Counted from the stretch's first letter, positions 7,251 to 15,794 are shown. The stretch: 22,976 nucleotides of DNA from JBFKMV01 sp041629655 (GCA_041629655.1 JBFKMV010000065.1:1-22976); one strand, 5' to 3'. Numbers and translations are program-made. The notes: generated by a model not told the origin, from the sequence alone.

Positions 7251-10200
7251 CTAAGGCCGCCGATCCACCAGGCTGTAGACCGCCGGGATGATCAGCAGCG
7301 TCAGCATCGTCGAGGTGATCAGCCCGCCGATCACCGTCAGCGCCATCGGGCTCCTGAGCTCGCTGCCCGCGCCGAGGCCGATCGCCATCGGCAGCAGCCC
7401 CAGCACGGTCGTGGCGGTGGTCATCATGATCGGGCGCAGCCGCACGCTGCCGGCCCGCCGCAGCGCCTCCAGCTTGGCCACGCCGCGCCGGCGGAGCTGG
7501 TTGGTGTAGTCGATCAGGATGATCGCGTTGTTGACGACGATCCCGGCCAGCAGGATCCCGCCGATCAGCACCACGATGCTGATGTTGACCTGGAACAGCC
7601 ACAGCGTGCCGAGCAGGCCGATCAGCGCGAACGGGACGCTGAACAGGATCACGAACGGGTGCAGCAGCGACTCGAACTGGCTCGCCATCACCAGGTAGAC
7701 CATGAAGATCGCCAGCCCGATCGCCAGCCGCATGCTGCCGAACGAGGTCTCCATCTCCTGGCGCTGGCCGCCGACCCGCCAGTCGAACCCGGGGGGCAGG
7801 CTCAGCGACTCCAGCACGCGCGTGATGTCCTCCGAGACGCTGCCCAGGTCGCGCCCGGTCAGGTTGGCGGTGATCACGGCCACGCGGTCGCCCTCGGCGC
7901 GCCGGATCTCGGCCGGGCCCTCGACCTCGTCCACGCTGGCCACGGCGGACAGCGGGATCGCCGTCTTGCCGGCCTGGAACACGGTCAGCGCCTTGAGGTC
8001 GTCGACGCTGTCGCGGAACTGCTCGTCGGCGCGCAGCCGGATGTCGATCTTGCGGTCCTCGCGCTGGATGTCGGTGGCCACGGTGCCCTGGACCTTGGAG
8101 CGCACCACCGAGGCCACGTCGCTCAAGCTCAGGCCCAGCGTGGCCAGCCGCGCGCGATCGAACCGGATCTGGAGCTCCGGGTTGCCGCCCTCGGTCGAGG
8201 ACTTGACGTCGGACAGGCCGGGAACCTCGCGCAGCCGGGTCACCAGCTCGTCGCCGAGACGTTCCAGCACGGCCAGGTTGTAGCCGCGCAGCTCGAGCTC
8301 GATCGGGGTGCGGAAGCTGAAGTACGCCGGGCGGCCGAAGCGGTACTCGACCTCGGGCAGCTGCTCCAGCCGGCCGCGCAGCTGGGCCATCCGCGCCTCC
8401 TCGCGCTCGCGCGAGACGGGGGGCGCCAGGGTCAGCGTGATCTGCCCGATGTTCTCGCGGCGCTCACCGGCTGCGCCGCCCTGCTCGTTGGAGCTGCCGA
8501 CGATCGCATAGACCGTCGTGACGTCCGGGAGCTCGTCCATCGCGAACCGCTCCAGCGTCGCCATCCGCCGCTGGGTGATGTCGAGGTGGGTGCCGGGCGG
8601 CAGCTCCAGGTTGGCGTGGAACTCGCCCTGCACCAGCTCGGGCACCAGCTCGCGGCCGAGCAGCGGGAACAGCGCCAGGCTCGCCGCCAGCAGCGCGAAC
8701 GCGATCAGCACGGTGATCACGGGGTGCGCCAGCACGCTGCCCAGCGTGCGGTCGTACAACCGGGCCAGCCCGTCGAACGCCAGCGAGAAGCCGCGCAGCG
8801 GCAGCGCCAGCAGCAGTCGCAGCGCGGCATCGATCGCCGCCACGACGGCCTTGACCGCGCGCGCCAGCCCCAGACCGAGCAGGAACGTCGCCCGATCGAG
8901 CCAGCGCGCCAGCAGCCAGCGCCGGGCCGGCGCCGCCAGACCGGTGTCGGGCTCCGGCTCCCGCGGCCGGAAGTCGCGCGAGGCCAGCATCGGGATGATC
9001 GTCAGCGCCACCAGCAGCGAGATGATCAGCGAGAAGGTCACGGTCAGCGCCTGGTCGCCGAACAGCTGCCCGGCGATGCCCTCGACGAACACGATCGGCA
9101 CGAAAACGCAGACGGTGGTCAGCGTGCTGGCGATCACGGCCCGCGCCACCTCGCCGGTGCCTTGGACCGCCGCCTCGACCTCGCCCAGCCCGTCGTCGCG
9201 CCGGCGCTGGATCGACTCCAGCACGACGATCGAGTTGTCCACCAACAGGCCGATTCCCAGCGTCAGCCCGCCGAGCGACATGATGTTGAGCGAGATCCCC
9301 GAGACGTACATCAAAAAGAACGTGGCCACGACCGAGATCGGGATCGCGATCCCGATGATCAGCGTGGTCTTCCAGCTACGCAGGAAGAAGAACAGCACCA
9401 GGATCGCCAGCAGCCCGCCGTACAGCGCCGTCTTCAACACCTCGGCGACCGAGTCGCGGATGTAGCCGGCCTGGTCGGTGATCACCGTCAGGCGCAGGGC
9501 CGCATCGAAGCCCTCGAGCCGCTGCTGCAGGCCGTCCAGGCTCGCGCGTACGCCGTCGGAGACGGTGACGGTGTTGGTGCCGCCCTCCTTGTACACCGCG
9601 ACCTCGACGCTCTCGCGCCCGTTGATCCGGGTGATGATCTCGCGGTCCTTGTGCCCCTTGGTCACGCGGGCCACGTCGGCGAGGCGCACGATCGCGCCCC
9701 GCGACGCGTCGATCACGATCGGCTCGAGGTCCTCGGGGCGCAGGAACTCGTTGACCGTGCGCACGAGGTACTCGGTCTGTCCCTCGCGCAAGCGCCCCCC
9801 GGTGAGGTTGATGTCCTCGGCGGCCAGCCGGGTCAGCACGCGGTCGATGCTCAGGCCCAGGCTCGCGACCTGCCGCTCGTCCAGCTCGACGTGGATCTCC
9901 TCCTCCAGCCCCCCGCTGACGACCGCCGCGGCCACGCCCTCGATGCGCTCCAGCGAGCGCTTGACCTGTTCCTCGGCGATCAGCCGCAGGCGCACCAGGT
10001 CGTCCTGGCCGTAGATGCCGAGACGCATGATCGGGTCCAGCGAGGGGTCGTAACGCAGCAGCACCGGTCGCTCGGCGTCGGCGGGCAACAGCAGCATGTC
10101 CAGCCGCTCGCGGACGTCGAGCGCGGCGAGGTCCATGTTGGTGCCCCAGGCGAACTCCAGCGTCACCTCGCCGACGTCGGCGCGCGAGCTGGAAGTCACG

Positions 10201-10436
10201 CGGACCACGTTGTTGACCACGCCGACGGCGTTCTCGACCGGGCGCGTGATCAGGCTCTCGACCTCCAGCGGCGCCGCGCCGTCGTACGTCGTCCGCACGG
10301 TCAGCGACGGGTAGGTGATGTCCGGCAGCAGGTCGGTGGCGAGGTCGTTGAAGGCGACGACCCCGAACACCACGGCCGCGACCGCGAAGATGAAGACGCT
10401 GACGGGACGCCGCGTCGAGAACTCGATCAGCTTCAA
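7251..10436 (-). CDS. RND efflux permease (HAE1/AcrB-like), long-loop type
   Basis: Predicted 1061 aa, the usual size for an RND permease. It is an inner-membrane proton-driven transporter that passes substrates to an adaptor and an outer-membrane channel. The start is TTG at 10436, which gives the family-typical opening MKLIEFSTRRPVSVF; no in-frame ATG fits. Two repeats are visible: TM1 (11-29), large periplasmic loop, TM2-6 (about 337-484), TM7 near 570-592, second loop, TM8-12 (about 903-1056). In TM4 the proton relay reads LLVDNSIVV (Asp400-Asn401), and TM10 reads VVNNAIILID, so the positions of AcrB Asp408 and Lys940 are both Asn. The loop between TM6 and TM7 is about 80 residues and partly hydrophobic, much longer than in the other permease here. 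It begins 10 bases after the adaptor stop, so the two are co-transcribed. Substrate cannot be told. Confidence 0.95.
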   Translation of the reverse strand: MKLIEFSTRRPVSVFIFAVAAVVFGVVAFNDLATDLLPDITYPSLTVRTTYDGAAPLEVESLITRPVENAVGVVNNVVRVTSSSRADVGEVTLEFAWGTNMDLAALDVRERLDMLLLPADAERPVLLRYDPSLDPIMRLGIYGQDDLVRLRLIAEEQVKRSLERIEGVAAAVVSGGLEEEIHVELDERQVASLGLSIDRVLTRLAAEDINLTGGRLREGQTEYLVRTVNEFLRPEDLEPIVIDASRGAIVRLADVARVTKGHKDREIITRINGRESVEVAVYKEGGTNTVTVSDGVRASLDGLQQRLEGFDAALRLTVITDQAGYIRDSVAEVLKTALYGGLLAILVLFFFLRSWKTTLIIGIAIPISVVATFFLMYVSGISLNIMSLGGLTLGIGLLVDNSIVVLESIQRRRDDGLGEVEAAVQGTGEVARAVIASTLTTVCVFVPIVFVEGIAGQLFGDQALTVTFSLIISLLVALTIIPMLASRDFRPREPEPDTGLAAPARRWLLARWLDRATFLLGLGLARAVKAVVAAIDAALRLLLALPLRGFSLAFDGLARLYDRTLGSVLAHPVITVLIAFALLAASLALFPLLGRELVPELVQGEFHANLELPPGTHLDITQRRMATLERFAMDELPDVTTVYAIVGSSNEQGGAAGERRENIGQITLTLAPPVSREREEARMAQLRGRLEQLPEVEYRFGRPAYFSFRTPIELELRGYNLAVLERLGDELVTRLREVPGLSDVKSSTEGGNPELQIRFDRARLATLGLSLSDVASVVRSKVQGTVATDIQREDRKIDIRLRADEQFRDSVDDLKALTVFQAGKTAIPLSAVASVDEVEGPAEIRRAEGDRVAVITANLTGRDLGSVSEDITRVLESLSLPPGFDWRVGGQRQEMETSFGSMRLAIGLAIFMVYLVMASQFESLLHPFVILFSVPFALIGLLGTLWLFQVNISIVVLIGGILLAGIVVNNAIILIDYTNQLRRRGVAKLEALRRAGSVRLRPIMMTTATTVLGLLPMAIGLGAGSELRSPMALTVIGGLITSTMLTLLIIPAVYSLVDRRP

Positions 10437-10446
10437 CGGCCGCGCC

Positions 10447-11817
10447 TCAGGGTCGCCCGTCGCCGCCGCCCGCGGAGCCGTCCTCGGAGCCGGCGCGCTC
10501 CCGGGCGCGACGGATGCGCTGTTCGATCTGCTCCTCGGTCATGCCGCGCGCGCGCATGAACTGCTTGGCCCGCTCGAGCTGCTCGGGCGACATCTTGGAC
10601 AGGTCCGGCCGCCGCCCGCGGTCGCCCGCCGCCTCGGCGGGTGGCTCGCCGGCGGCCCGCATCGGCGCCGGGGCCTCGACGGAGCCGCCGTCGGCGCGCA
10701 GCGCCTGGACCGGCGTGCCGTCGCTCAGGCCGTCCTGCCCGACCACCACGACCTGTTCGCCCTCCTCCAGGCCGGACAGCACCTCGACGTGGTTGCCCTC
10801 GCGGAAGCCCAGCATCACCTCGCGCCGCTCGGCCTTGCCGTCGCGCGCCGCGTAGACGGTATCGCCGATCGACTCCAGCGACAGCGCCGAGCGCGGGATC
10901 ACCAGCGTCCCCCGGTGCACCGCGGTCTCCAGGAACACCCGCGCGAACATCCCGGGTCGCAGCTTGCCGCGTCCGTCGACGTCCAGCGTGACCTTGACGG
11001 TTCCCGTGGCCGCGTCGACGACCGGGCTGATGCGCAGCACCCTGGCGTCGAACCGCTCGCCGGCGGCGGACTCCACCGTCAGGTAGGCGCGTTGGCCCAC
11101 GCGCAGCCGCGCCAGGTCGCGCTCGGGGACCTGGATCGGGCACAGCAACGGCTTGAAGTCCGAGATCCGGAACAGCGGCGTGCCGTTGCTGACGGTCTGG
11201 GCCGCGTCGACGTAGCGGGTGACGATCAGGCCCTCGAACGGCGCCCGGATCTCGGTGAAGCCGAGCTGGATCTTGTTCTCCTCGAACCGCGCGCGAGCCG
11301 ATTCGTAGGCCGCGCGGGCCCGCTCGTAGTCCTCGACGCTGATCAGGTCGTCCTTGCTCAGCCGCTCGGCGCGCTCGAAGGCCAGCCGCGTCTCCTCCAG
11401 CTCGACGCGTGCGACCTCGCGCTGGGCGCGGATCTGATCCTGCTCGATCAGCGCCAGCAACTGGCCGCGCGTGACCGGCATCCCCTCCTCGGCGTTCAGC
11501 TCGACGATCGGGCCCGCCGTGCGGGCCACGATGTCGACCTCGTTCTCCGCCTCCAGCGTGCCGTTGGTCTCGATGTAGGAGGAGATGTCGCGACGCTGGA
11601 CCGTGGCGACCTCGACCGGCACCGCGGTCAGCGCGCCGCCGGGTGGGCCTCCGCCGAACGAGTTGCCGCCGGCCCGGCGCGTCTCGCCGCCGCCGTTCTC
11701 CCCCCCGCGCCCGCGGTCCCCCTCGGCGGGATCCGCGCCGCAGCCCGCCAGCCCCGCGAGCAACAACGGCACCGCGAGCAGCGGCACGGCGAGACCCCTG
11801 AACAGCGACCCTCGCAT
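10447..11817 (-). CDS. RND periplasmic adaptor lipoprotein (MFP)
   Basis: Predicted 456 aa. AGGAGA lies 5 bases before the ATG. The N-terminus is a lipoprotein signal with lipobox LAGC (Cys26), anchoring it to the inner-membrane outer leaflet. A flexible Gly-rich linker follows (27-61). Domains then appear in the usual order: first half of the lipoyl/barrel-sandwich domain (DIVARTAGPIVELNAEEGMPV, about 94-114), a short alpha-hairpin (about 126-185), the second half (FTEIRAPFEGLIV, 187-199), a beta-barrel (about 222-305) and a membrane-proximal domain (about 306-373). Residues 375-456 are an unusual extra tail, low-complexity then strongly charged and helical (SPEQLERAKQFMRARGMTEEQ). The gene lies between two RND permease genes and probably serves the downstream one, from which it is separated by 10 bases, and possibly both. 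Confidence 0.95.
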   Translation of the reverse strand: MRGSLFRGLAVPLLAVPLLLAGLAGCGADPAEGDRGRGGENGGGETRRAGGNSFGGGPPGGALTAVPVEVATVQRRDISSYIETNGTLEAENEVDIVARTAGPIVELNAEEGMPVTRGQLLALIEQDQIRAQREVARVELEETRLAFERAERLSKDDLISVEDYERARAAYESARARFEENKIQLGFTEIRAPFEGLIVTRYVDAAQTVSNGTPLFRISDFKPLLCPIQVPERDLARLRVGQRAYLTVESAAGERFDARVLRISPVVDAATGTVKVTLDVDGRGKLRPGMFARVFLETAVHRGTLVIPRSALSLESIGDTVYAARDGKAERREVMLGFREGNHVEVLSGLEEGEQVVVVGQDGLSDGTPVQALRADGGSVEAPAPMRAAGEPPAEAAGDRGRRPDLSKMSPEQLERAKQFMRARGMTEEQIEQRIRRARERAGSEDGSAGGGDGRP

Positions 11818-11844
11818 CCACGTCTCCTGTGAGAGGAACGCGGC

Positions 11845-11850
11845 ATTGTA
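11845..11850 (-). promoter_or_regulatory. Candidate -10 box before the adaptor gene
   Basis: TACAAT on the minus strand (context CCGCTACAATGCC) matches consensus at 5 of 6 positions, in the 83-base gap between the first permease and the adaptor. It would give a leader of about 22-25 bases containing the adaptor ribosome site. No clear -35 is at the right distance. Confidence 0.35.
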
Positions 11851-11859
11851 GCGGAAACC

Positions 11860-11877
11860 GCCGGGGGTCCGCCCGGC
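11860..11877 (-). terminator. Hairpin between first permease and adaptor
   Basis: On the minus strand GCCGGG-CGGACC-CCCGGC forms a 6-bp GC stem, extendable by two G-T wobbles, starting 23 bases after the permease stop. Only TTT follows shortly after. It could attenuate read-through and make the adaptor/second permease pair partly independent. Confidence 0.35.
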
Positions 11878-11900
11878 AAAACGTACCGGAACGATCCGCC

Positions 11901-14900
11901 TCACACCGCCCGGGCGACCCGCTGCAGGAACCGCGTGCCGTCGTCCACCAACGAGTAGATCGTGGGGATGATCATCAGCGTCAGGAACGTCGAGGTGGTC
12001 AGCCCGCCGACGATCACCAGGCCGATCGGCGCCCAGTTGGCGGCACGGCCCTCCAGCGGGCCGAACCACTGCGGGAGCAGGAACGGCGCGATCATCGGCA
12101 GCAGCCCCAGGATCGTGGTCACCGCGGTGATCACGATCGGGCGCAGCCGGTGCTGTCCGCCGCGCAGGATCGCCTCGGTGCGGTCGAGACCCTGGGCGCG
12201 CAGGAAGTTGATGTGATCGATCAGCACGATCGCGTTGTTGACCACGATCCCCAGCAGCACGATCATCCCCAGCATCGTCATGTTGTCCCAGGGCTGGTTG
12301 GCGATCTTCATCACCACGCCGACGCCCAGCAGCGCGAACGGCACGCTGAACATGATCGTGAACGGCTGCGTGAAGCTCTCGAACAGCGCGGCCAGCACCA
12401 TGTAGACCAGCGGCAGCGCGAACAGCAACGCGAACATCCCGCGGTCCTGGTCCTGCTGCTGGTAGCGGTTCCAGCGGCCGAAGCTCCACTCGTAGCCCGG
12501 CGGCAGCGCCAGCTGGCCCATCACCTGTTGCACCGCGCGCAGCGCGCCGAACGAGGCCGAGGGACTCGAGGTGTTGGCCGTGATCGTCATCTTGGCCATG
12601 TGGTTCTCGCGCTCGATGCTGCGGGGGCCGGAGACGACGGCGAAATCCGCCAGCGCGCCGAGCGGCAGGCGCGCGCCCTCGGCGAACACCGGCACGTTCT
12701 TGAGCTGATCCAGCGTCTCGCGGTCCCGCTCGCGGTACTGCATCACCAGGTCGACCTCGCGGTCGCCGGTCTTGAAGTGGCTGACCGCGCGACCCGACAG
12801 CGCGTTGTTGACCGTCGCCGCGACGGCCTGGGTCGAGAGGCCGGCCTGCAGCGTTCGCTCGCGCTGCGGCACGACGTGGATCTCCTCGTCGCCGCTCTCC
12901 AGCGAGGTATCCACGTCGCGGATCATCGGCACCTGGGCCAGCCGTTCGGCCACCTGTTGCGCCATCAGCTCCAGCACGGCGGGGTCGTCCCCCATCAGCT
13001 GGACCTCGACGCCGGCGAAGCCGTGCCGGCCCTGGCCGGAGGCGATCCGCAGCTCGACGCCGGCCTTGACCGGCAGCAGCTCGCGCAACCGCTCGCGGAC
13101 CTCGGCCGTGGTCAGGTCGCTCTGGTCCTCGTCCAGCAGGTACAGGTTGAACTGCCGGTTGCGCCGCCAGCTGGCGCGCGAGCGGCCCGTCCCGCGGTCG
13201 TAGCTGTAGCTGATGTCCGCGATGTCCAGCGTCTCGCGTTGCGCGTCCAGCAGCGTGTACAGCTCCTCGTACAGCGTGCGGATCTGCTCCTGCGAGTACT
13301 GGCGCGGCGTATCGACCTTCAGGATCACCTCGCGCTCCAGCGGCCGCACGGAGAACGAGCGCTCGATCGTCTGGAACAGGTACACCGAGCCCACGAACAT
13401 CCCGATGATCGACAACACGAACGCGAAACGGTGGCGCAGCGTGAAGGCGAGCGTCCGCCGGTACGCCGCGTTGAGCCGGTCGATCAACGGTGCGGGCCGC
13501 GAGTCCTGCGTCTTGAGGATGATCGCCGCGGCCATCGGCACGACCGTCAGCGCCACCAGCAGCGAGGCGACCATCACGATGCAGATCGTGACCCCGATGT
13601 TCATGAAGTACAGCTTGAACCGGCCGCCGCCGCCGAGGAAGATCATCGGCAGGAACACGCACATCGTGGTCAGCGTCGAGGCGGTGATCGGCAGCGCGAC
13701 CTCGCTGGCGCCCTGGAGCGCCGCGGTCCGGGCGTCCTCCCGCAGCTCGTTGCGGTGGCGGAAGATCGACTCGATCACGACGATCGAGTTGTCGACCAGC
13801 ATCCCCAGCGCCAGCATCAGGCCGGCCAGGCTGACCACGTTGAGCGTGATGTCGAGCACCCCGCCCTGGCGCATGAAGTACATCAGCACGAAGGTCGCGA
13901 CGACCGAGATCGGGATCGCCAGCGCGACCAGGAACGTGGTGCGGAAGCGGCGCAGGAACAGGAACACCGCGGCGATCGCCAGCGCGCCGCCGACCAGCCC
14001 GGCGTCGCGGAGCTGCCCGAGACCCTTGCGCACGTCCCGCGAGGCGTCGGAGTAGATCCGGATCTGCGTGCCCTGGGCCTCCGGCAGCCGCTCGATCTGC
14101 TGGAGCTCGGCCTTGACCCGCTGCACCACGGCCAGCAGGTTGGCCGTCGAGGCCTTGTTCACGCTGACGGTCAGCGCCTCGACGCCGTTGAGGAAGTTGT
14201 AGTCCTCCTGCTCGGGGAAGGTGTAGGCCACCTCGGCCAGGTCGCCCAGCCGCAGCCCGCTGGCGTCCACGGGAAGCTCGCGGATCTCGTCCGGCGTGGC
14301 GAACTCGCCGACGGTGCGCACCAGCAGCTTGCGGCTGCCCTGCTCGATGTCGCCGGCCGAGAGGTTGACGTTGTTGGAGCGCAGCAGCGCCAGCAGCCGC
14401 CGCACGTCCACGCCGTGCGCCTGCAACCGCGCCGGATCGAGGTTGACCTGCAGCTCCGGCGTGCGCAGCCCGTCCACGTTGACCTGCGCCACGCCCTCCA
14501 GCCGCTCCAGCCGGCGCTGCAGCACCTGCTCGGCAAACTCGTACAGCCGCTCGGTGGGCCAGGACGCGCTGAGGTCGAAGCGCAGCACGGGGATGTCCGA
14601 GGTCTGGAAGCGGCGGATCATCAACCGCTCGGCGTCGTCCGGCAGCTGGTGCCGCGCGCGGTCGACGCGGTCACGCACGTCCACGGCGGCGAGGTCCATG
14701 TCGGTCCCGTCGAGGAACGAGATGTTGATCCGCGCCTGGTCGGCCGATGCCGAGGCCGACAGCGTCTCGATGCCGTTGATCGTCGACAGCGACTCCTCGA
14801 GCGGGCGCACGATCGTACGCTCGACCTCCTCGGGCGACGACGAGCGGTAGGGAACGCTGACCGAGATGTTCGAAGAGGAGAAGCTGGGCAGGAACTCCAG

Positions 14901-15008
14901 CGGCAGCCGGGTGAGCGACAGCCAACCGAGCACCAGCACCCCCAGCACCACCATCCCCATGGTGACGCGGCGGTCGACCGCGAACCGGACGATGGGCGAG
15001 GTTTTCAT
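11901..15008 (-). CDS. RND efflux permease, short-loop type
   Basis: Predicted 1035 aa, normal RND length. TM1 is at about 15-33, followed by the periplasmic porter domain (FLDGTDMDLAAVDVRDRVD at 98-116 is a family hallmark), TM2-6 (about 338-498), a short TM6-TM7 connection, the second porter domain and TM8-12. TM4 carries MLVDNSIVV (Asp406-Asn407) and TM10 carries VVNNAIVLID, the same Asn replacements of AcrB Asp408/Lys940 as in the other permease. It differs widely from the 7251-10436 permease outside these motifs, so it is not a recent tandem copy. A GGGG run with Gly460-462 follows TM5. The ATG at 15008 has no recognisable ribosome site within 15 bases; translation may be coupled to the TonB-like gene ending 57 bases upstream, or weakly initiated. 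Substrate is unknown. Confidence 0.95.
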   Translation of the reverse strand: MKTSPIVRFAVDRRVTMGMVVLGVLVLGWLSLTRLPLEFLPSFSSSNISVSVPYRSSSPEEVERTIVRPLEESLSTINGIETLSASASADQARINISFLDGTDMDLAAVDVRDRVDRARHQLPDDAERLMIRRFQTSDIPVLRFDLSASWPTERLYEFAEQVLQRRLERLEGVAQVNVDGLRTPELQVNLDPARLQAHGVDVRRLLALLRSNNVNLSAGDIEQGSRKLLVRTVGEFATPDEIRELPVDASGLRLGDLAEVAYTFPEQEDYNFLNGVEALTVSVNKASTANLLAVVQRVKAELQQIERLPEAQGTQIRIYSDASRDVRKGLGQLRDAGLVGGALAIAAVFLFLRRFRTTFLVALAIPISVVATFVLMYFMRQGGVLDITLNVVSLAGLMLALGMLVDNSIVVIESIFRHRNELREDARTAALQGASEVALPITASTLTTMCVFLPMIFLGGGGRFKLYFMNIGVTICIVMVASLLVALTVVPMAAAIILKTQDSRPAPLIDRLNAAYRRTLAFTLRHRFAFVLSIIGMFVGSVYLFQTIERSFSVRPLEREVILKVDTPRQYSQEQIRTLYEELYTLLDAQRETLDIADISYSYDRGTGRSRASWRRNRQFNLYLLDEDQSDLTTAEVRERLRELLPVKAGVELRIASGQGRHGFAGVEVQLMGDDPAVLELMAQQVAERLAQVPMIRDVDTSLESGDEEIHVVPQRERTLQAGLSTQAVAATVNNALSGRAVSHFKTGDREVDLVMQYRERDRETLDQLKNVPVFAEGARLPLGALADFAVVSGPRSIERENHMAKMTITANTSSPSASFGALRAVQQVMGQLALPPGYEWSFGRWNRYQQQDQDRGMFALLFALPLVYMVLAALFESFTQPFTIMFSVPFALLGVGVVMKIANQPWDNMTMLGMIVLLGIVVNNAIVLIDHINFLRAQGLDRTEAILRGGQHRLRPIVITAVTTILGLLPMIAPFLLPQWFGPLEGRAANWAPIGLVIVGGLTTSTFLTLMIIPTIYSLVDDGTRFLQRVARAV

Positions 15009-15065
15009 GGGTAGCGATATCTTAGCCGGGGCCCGCCCGACCCCGCCAGAGCCGGCCGCGAACGG

Positions 15066-15782
15066 TCAGTCGATGTCGAAGGTACGCACGAGCACGACCG
15101 CCGCGTCCACGGGTTGGCCGTCCTGGGCCGCCGGGTGGTACCGCACCGCGCGGACCGCGTCGATCGCGGCCGCCTCGAATCCGTAACCGCGGGGCAGCGC
15201 GTCGAGCACGCAGATCTCGCCGAGCTTGCCCTGGCGATCGATCCCGGCCCGCATCAGCACCATGCCGTTCAGGCGGCGCCGGCGCGCGGCCAGCGGGTAG
15301 GCGGGCGCGGTCCAGGGCTCCTCGACGCGCTCGGGTAGCGAGACGCCGTCCTGCCCGGCGAGCGGCAGGCCGCGGGCGACCTCGCCGCACGGTTCCGGGC
15401 CTTCGTGGTAGGCGATGAACAGTCCCTTGGAGCGGCCGCCGTAGGCCACGATCACCGGGGTCCCGTCGACCTCGTAGTAGCGTCGCCACCAGCCGCGGAA
15501 GATCTCCATCCAGTCGCTGAGCGGCCGCACCGTCTCGGAGGCGACCCCGTCCGGGAAACTGCGGCGCCAGCCGTCCAGGAACTGCTCGGTCTTGAGCCTG
15601 GTGTACGCGCAGTCCACCACGGTGCCCGGGCCGAAGCGGGCGGCGCCCCGCCGACCGCAGTCCTCGGCGCGCGTGCCCAGGCCGCGGAAGATTTGCTCGC
15701 TGAACGGGTGGTGCAGGGGCACCTCGGGCTGCGGCCGGTCGGCCGCCGCGGCGAGCACCCAGGTGAACAGGATCTCGATCAT
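15066..15782 (-). CDS. TonB C-terminal domain protein
   Basis: Predicted 238 aa. The start at 15782 is taken because upstream in-frame codons overlap the divergent gene. The C-terminal 80 residues are a clear TonB domain: YPLAARRRRLNG (162-173), AGIDRQGKLGEI, GFEAAAIDAVRAVRYHPA (201-218) and a final strand VVLVRTFDI. TonB transmits inner-membrane energy to outer-membrane receptors, but this protein lacks the usual N-terminal transmembrane anchor and Pro-rich spacer. It has only a short hydrophobic segment (3-13), perhaps a signal peptide, and about 140 residues of unrecognised sequence containing Cys42, Cys58 and Cys132. Such stand-alone TonB-C domains occur in many exported proteins and need not couple to ExbBD. 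It heads the minus-strand efflux cluster with a 57-base gap, so co-transcription is possible. Its role there is unclear. Confidence 0.85.
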   Translation of the reverse strand: MIEILFTWVLAAAADRPQPEVPLHHPFSEQIFRGLGTRAEDCGRRGAARFGPGTVVDCAYTRLKTEQFLDGWRRSFPDGVASETVRPLSDWMEIFRGWWRRYYEVDGTPVIVAYGGRSKGLFIAYHEGPEPCGEVARGLPLAGQDGVSLPERVEEPWTAPAYPLAARRRRLNGMVLMRAGIDRQGKLGEICVLDALPRGYGFEAAAIDAVRAVRYHPAAQDGQPVDAAVVLVRTFDID

Positions 15783-15794
15783 GGGGAAACCCCT
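15783..15794 (-). promoter_or_regulatory. Ribosome site of TonB-like gene inside a mini-hairpin
   Basis: On the minus strand AGGGG, 7 bases before the ATG, is part of GGGG-TTT-CCCC, a perfect 4-bp inverted repeat touching the start codon. Base pairing would hide the ribosome site. With only four pairs and a three-base loop the effect may be small. Confidence 0.35.

Noticed and set aside
7152..10559. 1135-codon open frame antisense to the RND permease
   Set aside because: It is rich in Gln, His, Arg and Asp with no domain pattern, and mirrors an obvious RND gene. Long antisense frames arise from the GC-rich third codon position.
10447..13662. 1071-codon frame joining the adaptor to sequence upstream
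   Set aside because: The part above 11817 is an out-of-frame shadow of the permease. The adaptor has its own ATG, ribosome site and lipoprotein signal.
7251..15008. Two RND genes as a recent tandem duplication
   Set aside because: They share only family motifs and differ in length, loops and most residues, so any common origin is old.
11829..15014. 1061-codon open frame antisense to the second RND permease
   Set aside because: Same explanation as the other long antisense frame; the minus strand encodes a complete, recognisable transporter.
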